6,547 nucleotides of DNA, taken from the NCBI GenBank assembly GCA_944372275.1, contig CALVYO010000071.1, positions 1 to 6,547 on the forward strand. The letters run 5' to 3'. Shown piece by piece: positions 1 through 6,065 of this stretch (positions are counted from its first letter, which is position 1; each line of letters opens with the position of its first letter). A program made the position numbers and the translations under genes. The DNA is from an uncultured Bacilli bacterium. Its GTDB lineage: Bacteria > Bacillota_I > Bacilli_A > RF39 > UBA660. A model generated the notes under the pieces. That model saw only the letters and a list, made by a program, of their open reading frames with translations. It did no database searches and was not told the origin of the DNA.

Positions 1-998
1 GCTTGTTCATCACTATTCGTAAATTGATAAAACATTTCTAAAGTAATACCTTGCATTTTTAAATTTTCTTCATATTGTTTAATTATACGATCAATTTCTT
101 CATTAATCATTACTTCAGGAATATCTATTTTAGTATTTTTAGCAGCACTTTCTAATAAATCGTCAATATATTTATTATCTGCTTCAGCTTCTTTTCTTAC
201 TCTAATATTTTCTTCTAATTGTTTTTCTAAAGTTTCTTTAGAATCTATTCCTTCCATACCCAAATCATCAAAGAAATCTTTATCCAATTCTGGTAATTTT
301 TGTTCTTTAATTTCTTTAACTTTTACTTTAAATACAACTGGTTGTCCTTTTAATTCTGGAACGTGATAATCATTTGGAAAACTTAAGTTAATATCTTTTT
401 CTTCACCTTTTTCCATACCGATTACTTGTTCTTCAAAACCTGGAATAAATGTATTACTTCCGATTTTTAATGAATAATCTTCGCCTTTACCACCATCAAA
501 AGCAACTCCATCTTTAAAACCTTCAAAATCGATAACAGCAATGTCACCATTTTCTACTTTACCCTCTTTATCGATATTTTCAATATATCTTTCTTGCATT
601 TGTTTTAAAGCATCACTTACTTCTTTTTTAGTAACTTTAACCTCATCTTTTTTAACACCCAAACCAGTATATTTACCTAATTTTACTTCTGGCTTTAAAG
701 TTAAATTAAATTTAAATTCTACATATTCATCAGTAACTGCTGAAACATTTACTTCTGGTTGTGCAACAATTACATCATCACCATTTTTTTCTAACATCAT
801 TTCGTATGCTTTATTTAAACTTGCTTCTGCTGCTTCCATATAAATACTAGTCATACCATATTTTTTAATATACATTTCTTTTGGTGCTTTACCTGGTCTA
901 AAACCATCAATTTTAGCATCTTTATTTAATTTTTTAAATGCTTTATCCATTGCAGTTTTCCATTCTTCACCATCAATTTTAATAATAACTTCTTTCAT
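1..998 (-). CDS. tig: Trigger factor, ribosome-bound chaperone and prolyl isomerase (3' end outside window)
   Basis: Trigger factor binds the ribosome at the exit tunnel and shields and folds nascent chains in the cytosol. I read 332 codons without a stop from ATG at 998 to the window edge; the family is usually about 430 residues, so roughly 100 C-terminal residues are missing. Seen: the ribosome-binding signature GFRPGKAP at residues 32-39, an FKBP-type PPIase domain at about 149-230 (VIDFEGFKDG, then FIPGFEEQVIGM), the following PELDKDFF segment, and the start of the helical chaperone domain. The start is firm: GGAGG sits 8 nt upstream and an in-frame TGA lies just before it. The signature is at residue 32 rather than about 43 as in E. 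coli, so the first beta strand of the ribosome-binding domain seems absent. It has its own promoter and follows the greA terminator. Confidence 0.96.
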   Translation of the reverse strand, partial: MKEVIIKIDGEEWKTAMDKAFKKLNKDAKIDGFRPGKAPKEMYIKKYGMTSIYMEAAEASLNKAYEMMLEKNGDDVIVAQPEVNVSAVTDEYVEFKFNLTLKPEVKLGKYTGLGVKKDEVKVTKKEVSDALKQMQERYIENIDKEGKVENGDIAVIDFEGFKDGVAFDGGKGEDYSLKIGSNTFIPGFEEQVIGMEKGEEKDINLSFPNDYHVPELKGQPVVFKVKVKEIKEQKLPELDKDFFDDLGMEGIDSKETLEKQLEENIRVRKEAEADNKYIDDLLESAAKNTKIDIPEVMINEEIDRIIKQYEENLKMQGITLEMFYQFTNSDEQ

Positions 999-1026
999 TA
1001 TAATCCTCCTTCAAATTACATTTAAT

Positions 1027-1055
1027 AGTATATAATATTTATCTTTTATTTTCAA
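1027..1055 (-). promoter_or_regulatory. Sigma-A-type promoter of tig
   Basis: On the minus strand a TTGAAA -35 box (1055-1050) is followed after exactly 17 nt by a TATACT -10 box (1032-1027). The -10 lies 28 nt before the tig ATG, leaving a short leader with a GGAGG ribosome binding site. It sits downstream of the greA terminator, so tig is probably its own transcription unit. The -10 region is nearly identical to that of spoVG. Confidence 0.8.
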
Positions 1056-1065
1056 GTAAAATTTT

Positions 1066-1087
1066 AAAAAAACATCTATTAAGATGT
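1066..1087 (-). terminator. Intrinsic terminator after greA
   Basis: The minus strand has a 6-bp stem ACATCT/AGATGT (1087-1082 with 1077-1072), a TAAT loop, then seven T residues (1072-1066, the first being the last base of the stem). It starts 4 nt after the greA stop codon and just before the tig promoter. The stem is short, but position and U tract are convincing. Confidence 0.8.
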
Positions 1088-1091
1088 AATT

Positions 1092-1556
1092 TTAAAATAT
1101 TTCAACAATTTTAACATTGTAAGTTCCATTAGGACTTTCAACTGCTACAACATCATTAACTTTAGCACCTAATATAGCTTTTGCAATTGGAGATTCATTA
1201 GAAATTTTATTTGCAAATGGATCTGCTTCTGTACTTCCAACGATCGAATAAGTTTCAACATCACCATCTTCAACATATTCTAATTTAACACTGTTTCCAA
1301 TAGTTACTTTATCAGTTGCTACCTCATCAATAATTTTTGCTTTTTCAATTAAAACTTCTAATTCTTTAATTCTATTTTCAGTAATTGCTTGGTCATTTCT
1401 AGCAGCATCATATTCAGCATTTTCTGATAAATCACCTAAAGCTCTTGCTTCTTTTAATGCATTAATAACTTCAGGTCTTTTTTCATTAATTAGATAATCT
1501 AATTCATTTTTCATATCTTCTAAACCTTTAGCAGTTACATAAACTTCATTTGTCAT
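1092..1556 (-). CDS. greA: Transcription elongation factor GreA
   Basis: GreA enters the RNA polymerase secondary channel and stimulates cleavage of backtracked transcripts, rescuing stalled complexes. The 154-residue protein has the normal length. Its N-terminal coiled-coil hairpin (about 1-75) carries the tip motif GDLSENAEYDAAR, with the two conserved acidic residues at Asp42 and Glu45; the C-terminal FKBP-like domain (about 80-154) includes the SPIAKAILGAKVND stretch. I chose ATG at 1556. A GTG three codons upstream (1565) is in frame, but it is part of the AGAGGTG ribosome binding site that serves the ATG and has no such site of its own. It has a near-consensus promoter overlapping the end of trhP2 and a terminator right after its stop. 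In B. subtilis greA is also downstream of yrrN-yrrO, with udk between; udk is absent here. Confidence 0.97.
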   Translation of the reverse strand: MTNEVYVTAKGLEDMKNELDYLINEKRPEVINALKEARALGDLSENAEYDAARNDQAITENRIKELEVLIEKAKIIDEVATDKVTIGNSVKLEYVEDGDVETYSIVGSTEADPFANKISNESPIAKAILGAKVNDVVAVESPNGTYNVKIVEIF

Positions 1557-1584
1557 TTTATTCACCTCTTTTTAAGTCTACAAA

Positions 1585-1613
1585 ATGATACTATATTTTT
1601 TTTTATTTGTCAA
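1585..1613 (-). promoter_or_regulatory. Sigma-A-type promoter of greA, overlapping the end of trhP2
   Basis: A perfect TTGACA -35 box (1613-1608), a 17-nt spacer and a TATCAT -10 box (1590-1585) lie 28 nt before the greA ATG. The -35 box is made of the Val and Asp codons plus the first base of the final Lys codon of trhP2, so coding sequence and promoter share bases. No terminator separates trhP2 from greA, so some read-through from the trhP operon is likely as well. Confidence 0.85.
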
Positions 1614-2790
1614 CCTTAATTCGCATTAAATCATTTTTATTTAGTTCAAAATTAGTTTTCAAGTAAACAATTTGTTTAGGATGTCTAACAATTTCAATTA
1701 AATTATTATCTTCATCATATATTTCATTTACTTCGTAAGTATTTATTTTATCTGGACCAAAAAATTCAACGATATCACCTTTCTTAAAATAGTTTCTTTG
1801 TTCAATAGTAGCAATTTTAGTATCTTTATTATAATCTAATACTACGCCTAAAAAATCTTGATTAGATACTTCAATACGATCATTATAATAACTACAATTT
1901 GCGCCATAATTAGAGTCAAAAAACTGGACTATACTATCTCTATTTGCTACTCTAGATAGTATATTCTCGTAATTAGAATTGTATACATATTTTTTATTAT
2001 AATAATCATCTATTGCTTTTCTATAAATATTTACAACTGTTGCAATATAATAAATAGAACGCATTCTTCCTTCTATTTTTAAAGAGGTTACACCCATATC
2101 GCATATTTCATTTATATGTTTTAATAAAGATAAATCTTTGGAGCAAAAAGTAAAGTTTTTTTCTCCTTTAATTATATTTTTGTTTTCATCTAATAAATCG
2201 AAATCCCAACGACATATTTGACTACAACCGCCACGATTAGCATCTCTATTAGTTAAATAATTTGATAAAACACATCTACCACTATAACTTGCACACATTG
2301 CACCATGAATAAATATTTCAACTTCTAATCCTACTTTTTTAATAATTTCAATATCTTCTTTTGTTACTTCTCTACCTAGTACTACTCTAGTTACGCCTAA
2401 ATCTTTTAAATATTCAACTGCTTCATAATTTAAAGTTGATTGTTGTGTTGAAATATGAACTTCTAAATTGGTATGTTTTTTAGCTAAATCTAGTACCGTC
2501 AAATCACTAACGATAATAGCATCTACTTTTATTTCATCTAATTGTTTTAAATAATCAATTAAAAATTTAATTTCTTTATTATGAAGTACAATATTAACAG
2601 TAACATAAACTTTTTTATTTAAAGAATGAGCAAATTCTACACCTTCTTTTAATTGTTCTAATGTAAAATTAATAGCATTGGCTCTTAACCCAAATAATTG
2701 CCCACCTAAATATACCGCATCTGCTCCATATAATAGAGCAAATTTTAATCTTTCTAAATCACCTGCTGGCGCTAATAACTCTGGTTTCAT
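1603..2790 (-). CDS. trhP2: U32 family protein TrhP2/YrrO, tRNA 5-hydroxyuridine synthesis
   Basis: This is the full-length U32 'peptidase' type, now known in B. subtilis (YrrO) and E. coli (TrhP/YegQ) to make 5-hydroxyuridine at tRNA wobble position 34 with prephenate as hydroxyl donor. Seen in its 395 residues: the opening KPELLAPAGD, a TIM-barrel-like N-terminal half, the U32 signature IFIHGAMCASYSGRCVLSNY at 159-178, and Cys166, Cys173, Cys189 and Cys193, the expected Fe-S ligands (further cysteines at 216 and 230). The conserved LKIEGRMRS follows at 237-245, and a small beta-rich C-terminal domain starts at about 300. ATG at 2790 directly follows the stop of trhP1, with AAGGTGAAG in the end of that gene as ribosome binding site, so the two are translationally coupled. 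The substrate is inferred from family and partner. Confidence 0.92.
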   Translation of the reverse strand: MKPELLAPAGDLERLKFALLYGADAVYLGGQLFGLRANAINFTLEQLKEGVEFAHSLNKKVYVTVNIVLHNKEIKFLIDYLKQLDEIKVDAIIVSDLTVLDLAKKHTNLEVHISTQQSTLNYEAVEYLKDLGVTRVVLGREVTKEDIEIIKKVGLEVEIFIHGAMCASYSGRCVLSNYLTNRDANRGGCSQICRWDFDLLDENKNIIKGEKNFTFCSKDLSLLKHINEICDMGVTSLKIEGRMRSIYYIATVVNIYRKAIDDYYNKKYVYNSNYENILSRVANRDSIVQFFDSNYGANCSYYNDRIEVSNQDFLGVVLDYNKDTKIATIEQRNYFKKGDIVEFFGPDKINTYEVNEIYDEDNNLIEIVRHPKQIVYLKTNFELNKNDLMRIKVDK

Positions 2791-3612
2791 TTACTTCACC
2801 TTATAAACAGTTTCATTATAGAAAAAGCCCTTTCCCAAATTATTAAATAAACTATTTAATTCACTATCTAGTTCATCTACATTATCACTATTTACATTAT
2901 TAAATATATCTAATACTTTACTAAATTTATCATCATCGATTAAAAAACTATTTAAAACAATATAATCATAATTTAATAATAATTTTTCTTTTAAACCATT
3001 TAAAATAAAATCAGTATAAACAATAGTTTCATTATTATCGACTAAGGGATAAATATGTCCTTCCTTTTCCATATAATTTATTTTCGAATCATCTTTTAAA
3101 TTAAATGTGTCTAAATAATTTTTAACTAAATGTCTTCTTGATACAAACATAGGTAAATACCCAAATAAGGTAACCATTAATTTTGCATTAGTATTTTCTT
3201 TTATTTCTTTCATTTCTCTTAAAGTAATATCATTAGATACCCAAGTATATTTTATATTTTTATCATACCAAAAATTAATTGTATTATAATTAGTTGTCAT
3301 ATGTTCTTGACTCCATACCAAATCATAATTTAGGTTTAGTTTTTTTGTTAAATTAGGTATAGATAAATCATAAAATATAACACCTTTGATATTGTAATCA
3401 TTTAATTTAATTAATATTTCTTTTAAATAATCTATATCACTATTATGCATATTTTTATTTAAACAAACAAATACTTCTTTATCTATATTTTTTAAATCTT
3501 CTAATTCAAAATAAGCAGGCATATTAACACTTAAACCTCTGATACCAATAATAACCCCATCACATTTTAAATTAACTTGATTTAAATTAGAAATCATAAT
3601 TAAAGTTTTCAT
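2791..3612 (-). CDS. trhP1: Short U32-related protein TrhP1/YrrN, partner of TrhP2
   Basis: A 273-residue U32-type protein resembling B. subtilis YrrN (TrhP1, about 309 residues), which works with YrrO in 5-hydroxyuridine formation on tRNA. Seen: barrel-like alternation (GVIIGIRGLS, EVFVCLNKNMHN, IKGVIFYDLSI, LVWSQEHMTTNYNTINFW) and LFGYLPMFVSRRHLVKNY at about 149-166, where the partner has its Cys-rich U32 signature. Only two cysteines (17 and 50) are present and neither is in that signature, so this subunit probably cannot hold the Fe-S cluster. The start is ATG at 3612, behind GGTGAT; an in-frame GTG at 3621 belongs to that ribosome binding site. The stop touches the ATG of trhP2 with no spacer. 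The family is clear; assignment to TrhP1 rests partly on the gene pair. Confidence 0.85.
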   Translation of the reverse strand: MKTLIMISNLNQVNLKCDGVIIGIRGLSVNMPAYFELEDLKNIDKEVFVCLNKNMHNSDIDYLKEILIKLNDYNIKGVIFYDLSIPNLTKKLNLNYDLVWSQEHMTTNYNTINFWYDKNIKYTWVSNDITLREMKEIKENTNAKLMVTLFGYLPMFVSRRHLVKNYLDTFNLKDDSKINYMEKEGHIYPLVDNNETIVYTDFILNGLKEKLLLNYDYIVLNSFLIDDDKFSKVLDIFNNVNSDNVDELDSELNSLFNNLGKGFFYNETVYKVK

Positions 3613-3616
3613 AAAA

Positions 3617-3637
3617 ATCACCGGTTATATTATATCA
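3617..3637 (-). promoter_or_regulatory. Extended -10 promoter of trhP1-trhP2, with palindrome over the ribosome binding site
   Basis: The minus strand reads TGATATAAT (3637-3629), an extended -10 element; no good -35 box lies 16-18 nt upstream. Transcription would start near 3622, giving a leader of only about 10 nt. The adjoining ATAACCGGTGAT (3628-3617) is a palindrome with one mismatched pair and contains the GGTGAT ribosome binding site. It could be an operator or chance. Confidence 0.6.
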
Positions 3638-3645
3638 CAATTTAG

Positions 3646-3673
3646 AAAAAAAGCATTTATTTATTAAACGCTT
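3646..3673 (-). terminator. Intrinsic terminator of the repeat-protein operon
   Basis: A 9-bp stem AAGCGTTTA/TAAATGCTT (3673-3665 with 3659-3651, one G-U pair) with a 5-nt loop is followed by a run of T to 3646. The stem includes the last codons and the TAA stop (3659-3657) of the repeat protein. It lies immediately upstream of the trhP1 promoter. Confidence 0.85.
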
Positions 3674-5465
3674 CTTGTTCCATTATTTTGTTTTTTAATT
3701 CATTATATTTTTTTCTAGTCATTCCAAATATAGAATTAAATTTTCCTCTTTCATCTACCATAGGTATTCCTTGCATATCAAGTATACTTTTTCTTTCCTT
3801 TATTTCTTCTAATTTAAGTGTTAAAATAGATGCACTATTTATTACAATTGGTAAAACATTTAATTGTTGTAAATATGGGAAAACTTGTTCTAAATATTTA
3901 ACGCTTTTATTAATTATCAATGGTTTCAAATATTCTTGACCATAATTGTTTTTTATATATTCAATACTATCAGTTAAATCTTTTGATTTTTGCAAAAAGA
4001 TACTACCTATTATTTCGATATTATAAATATGGCATATTTCGATTATTTTTTCGATTTCTTCAGCAGATTTCATAAATACACTCCCACTTAGTTTTATGTC
4101 ATTAGTACGACATACTTCGATTATTTTTTCGATTTTTTCAGCGGTTTGCTTAAATATATTACCATTTGGTTTAATATTGTTTGCTTGGCATACTTTGATT
4201 ATTTCTTCTATTTCGTTTATTGTTCGTAAAAATACACTATTATCCAATATAATATCATTTAATTGACATATTTGAACTATTTCTTCTATTTCTTTAGACA
4301 TTCTATTAAACACGGCTCCACTTGGAACAATATTATTTACTTGACATACTTTGATTATTTTTTCGATTTCTTCTACTGGTTTTTTAAATACACTCCCACT
4401 TGGTTTAATATTGTTTACTTGACATACTTTGATTATTTTTTCAATCTCATCTGCTGTTCTTAGAAATACATTTCCAATTGGTTTAATATTATTTAATTGA
4501 CATACTTTAATAGCTTTTTCTAGTTCACCGGCTGTTCTTAAAAATACATTTCCAATTGGTTTAATATCGTTTGCTTGGCATACTTTGATTATTTTTTTAA
4601 TCTCATCTGCTGTTCTTAAAAATACATTTCCGCTTGGTTTAATATTGTTTGCTTGGCATACTTTGATTATTTTCACTATTTCTTCTGGTGATTGTTTAAA
4701 TGTACTATTACTTAATTCAATATCATTTGCTCGACATATTTCGATTATTTTTTCGATTTCTTCTACTGTTTTTTTAAATACACTCCCAATTGGTTTAATA
4801 TCGTTTGCTTGGCATACTTTGATTATTTTTTCAATCTCATCTGCTGTTTTTAAAAACACATTTCCAATTGGTTTAATATTGTTTGCTTGGCATACTTTGA
4901 TTATTTTTTCTAGTTCACCTGCTGAATTTAAAAACACGCTACTACTCATTTTAATATCATTTGCTCGACATACTTTAACAATTTTTTCAATTTCTTCAAC
5001 AGTTTGTTTACTATTAGCAGCAGATAAATTAATAATTTTATTATTTTCATCAATATTTATTTTTTCGATTTCTTTAATTCTTGATTTTTTAACACGTAAT
5101 ATTGATGTTATTTTGTTTAATGATTCAATGCCATAATTTTCCACTACATATTCATACGTTTGTTTTAAATCATATGGATTTGTACTTAAAACATGTAAAC
5201 ATGTTTCTATGTTAGAAAATTTTATTTCTTTAGTTCGTAAAAAATTTACGTTTTCTTTTATTACATCGACATTTAAACACATTATGCTCGGACATTTTTC
5301 TATATTATGGGGTTCTATTTTTAATTCATCTATTAAATATTTTAAAGTTTTGTCAATAACTAAATATTCTCCATATTTTAATATGTTCCTGTTTTTTTTA
5401 ATAACTTTACTGACATCTATTTCATATTTTGCTAGTAATTCTGTTAACAAATATTGTTCAATCAC
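3657..5465 (-). CDS. Tandem 26-residue repeat protein, probable alpha-solenoid with mTERF-like flanks
   Basis: I cannot name this 602-residue protein. It has three parts: an N-terminal region (1-155), thirteen contiguous repeats of exactly 26 residues (156-493), and a C-terminal region (494-602). A typical repeat is ADEIEKIIKVCQANNI followed by KPIGNVFLRT: an amphipathic helix, then a short turn or second helix. Cys is at repeat position 11 in all 13 copies. Both flanks carry DLxxxxEYxxxNYG (99-112 and 496-509), and segments such as CPSIMCLNVDVIKENVNFL and SILTLKLEEIKERKSIL resemble mTERF-type helical repeats. No signal peptide, membrane segment or enzyme motif is visible; it is probably cytosolic. 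The start is GTG at 5465, behind GGGAGG, overlapping the upstream stop as GTGA; an in-frame GTG at 5480 has no ribosome binding site. Binding of nucleic acid or protein is plausible by analogy only. Confidence 0.9.
   Translation of the reverse strand: MIEQYLLTELLAKYEIDVSKVIKKNRNILKYGEYLVIDKTLKYLIDELKIEPHNIEKCPSIMCLNVDVIKENVNFLRTKEIKFSNIETCLHVLSTNPYDLKQTYEYVVENYGIESLNKITSILRVKKSRIKEIEKINIDENNKIINLSAANSKQTVEEIEKIVKVCRANDIKMSSSVFLNSAGELEKIIKVCQANNIKPIGNVFLKTADEIEKIIKVCQANDIKPIGSVFKKTVEEIEKIIEICRANDIELSNSTFKQSPEEIVKIIKVCQANNIKPSGNVFLRTADEIKKIIKVCQANDIKPIGNVFLRTAGELEKAIKVCQLNNIKPIGNVFLRTADEIEKIIKVCQVNNIKPSGSVFKKPVEEIEKIIKVCQVNNIVPSGAVFNRMSKEIEEIVQICQLNDIILDNSVFLRTINEIEEIIKVCQANNIKPNGNIFKQTAEKIEKIIEVCRTNDIKLSGSVFMKSAEEIEKIIEICHIYNIEIIGSIFLQKSKDLTDSIEYIKNNYGQEYLKPLIINKSVKYLEQVFPYLQQLNVLPIVINSASILTLKLEEIKERKSILDMQGIPMVDERGKFNSIFGMTRKKYNELKNKIMEQEAFNK
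3987..5000 (-). repeat. Thirteen in-frame 78-bp tandem repeats
   Basis: Thirteen units of exactly 78 bp (26 codons) run without a gap. Unit 1 is 5000-4923, unit 2 4922-4845, unit 3 4844-4767, and so on to unit 13 at 4064-3987. Many are close at DNA level: by hand alignment units 3 and 8 differ at 5 of 78 bases and units 3 and 6 at 6. Units 1, 4, 10, 12 and 13 are more diverged. Units 2-3-4 and 7-8-9 share the same order of diagnostic residues (AGEL, ADEI, VEEI), which points to a block duplication. Confidence 0.95.
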
Positions 5466-5734
5466 ATTAATTCCTCCCACAATTCCATATCATTATCTAA
5501 TATATCAATATAATTAATTCCTATTTTTAATATTAATTTATTTATTTTATTTTTAAATTCTTTTTCATTACATATAAAAATTAATGGGTATCTTTCAAAT
5601 ACATCTTCTATGTCATTTATTTTTAAATATTTTAAATATTTAATATTTTCTAATATATCATTTAAACTATTTTTCATTTCATCTATTACTGAACTTCCAT
5701 ATATTTCTTCTATTTTTTCAAAATCTATTTTCAT
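5462..5734 (-). CDS. Small helical protein coupled to the repeat protein, possibly mTERF-like
   Basis: I do not recognise this 90-residue protein by name. It is acidic and predicted helical, with no signal peptide, membrane segment or catalytic motif. The part IEDVFERYPLIFICNEKEF followed by KNKINKLILKIG (about 42-72) has the layout of an mTERF-type unit: a proline-led hydrophobic turn, a helix, then a glycine. It ends NDMELWEELM. Reality is supported by its junction: its TGA overlaps the GTG start of the repeat protein as GTGA, and its Trp-Glu-Glu codons form the GGGAGG ribosome binding site for that gene, so the two are translationally coupled. Its own ATG at 5734 has only a weak AGGAAAGTGA upstream. 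The two proteins may interact or share a target. No convincing promoter is seen; read-through from spoVG is possible. Confidence 0.8.
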   Translation of the reverse strand: MKIDFEKIEEIYGSSVIDEMKNSLNDILENIKYLKYLKINDIEDVFERYPLIFICNEKEFKNKINKLILKIGINYIDILDNDMELWEELM

Positions 5735-5764
5735 AATATCACTTTCCTATAATAATTATATTAT

Positions 5765-5790
5765 AAAAAAAATGCTTATTCGGCATTTTT
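5765..5790 (-). terminator. Intrinsic terminator of spoVG
   Basis: An 8-bp stem AAAAATGC/GCATTTTT (5790-5783 with 5775-5768) with a 7-nt loop runs into a T tract to 5765. The TAA stop of spoVG (5778-5776) lies in the loop, so coding sequence and terminator overlap. Confidence 0.8.
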
Positions 5791-6033
5791 ATAAGCTTCT
5801 AATATTTTATCTTGGAACATCTTACGAGTTTCTTGGTTAATTGGATGAGCTATATCACGATATTCTCCATTTGCTTTTTGACGGCTAGGCATAGCGATGA
5901 ATAAACCATCATTACCTTCGATAATTCTAATATCATGAATTGCAAAGCAATCATCAATTAGAACAGATGCTTTTCCTCTCATTCTTGAATTTTCTTTTTC
6001 TTCTTTACGAACTGTAACTGATGTAATTTCCAT
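5776..6033 (-). CDS. spoVG: SpoVG, regulatory nucleic-acid-binding protein
   Basis: SpoVG is a small conserved protein that binds DNA and RNA and affects sporulation, septation and other regulation in Bacillota. The 85-residue product matches the family along its length: MEITSVTVRK, SRMRGKASVLIDDCFAIHD, IRIIEGNDGLFIAMPSRQ (36-52), then GEYRDIAHPINQETR (56-70) and a final helix. B. subtilis SpoVG has about 97 residues; the short acidic tail is missing here. ATG at 6033 has a GGGAGAGG ribosome binding site 7 nt upstream. It is preceded by its own sigma-A-type promoter and ends in a terminator, so it is probably mainly monocistronic. In B. subtilis spoVG is sigma-H controlled and lies a few genes after yabG-veg; I see no clear sigma-H element here. 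Confidence 0.97.
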   Translation of the reverse strand: MEITSVTVRKEEKENSRMRGKASVLIDDCFAIHDIRIIEGNDGLFIAMPSRQKANGEYRDIAHPINQETRKMFQDKILEAYKNAE

Positions 6034-6065
6034 TTAAAAACCTCTCCCTTCAGTATTACAATTTA

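Noticed and set aside
541..843. Plus-strand open frame of 100 codons opposite trigger factor
   Set aside because: It is antisense to a conserved coding region, low in complexity (Ser, Thr, Phe) and without a ribosome binding site.
1557..1565. Upstream GTG start for greA (and likewise GTG at 3621 for trhP1 and 5480 for the repeat protein)
   Set aside because: In greA and trhP1 the GTG is part of the ribosome binding site of the next start; at 5480 there is no ribosome binding site, while GTG at 5465 has GGGAGG at proper distance.
3688..3939. Plus-strand frame opposite the end of the repeat protein (and similar ones at 4263-4463, 5209-5517, 5610-5840 and 6296-6523)
   Set aside because: These are shadows of minus-strand genes with Phe/Ile/Ser-rich translations and no start signals. 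Genes here are all on the minus strand.
3987..5000. CRISPR array or noncoding satellite
   Set aside because: The units are contiguous without spacers, keep one reading frame and have protein-level conservation, so they are coding repeats.
4585..5136. Open plus-strand frame of 183 codons opposite the repeats
   Set aside because: The unit length of 78 bp is a multiple of three, so a frame open in one unit stays open in all. It has no ribosome binding site, and its product is only the antisense of the repeats.
5755..5765. Two overlapping TATAAT boxes as promoter of the small coupled gene
   Set aside because: No acceptable -35 box at 16-18 nt and no extended TGn is present. Such hexamers are expected by chance in this A+T-rich gap and overlap the terminator T tract.
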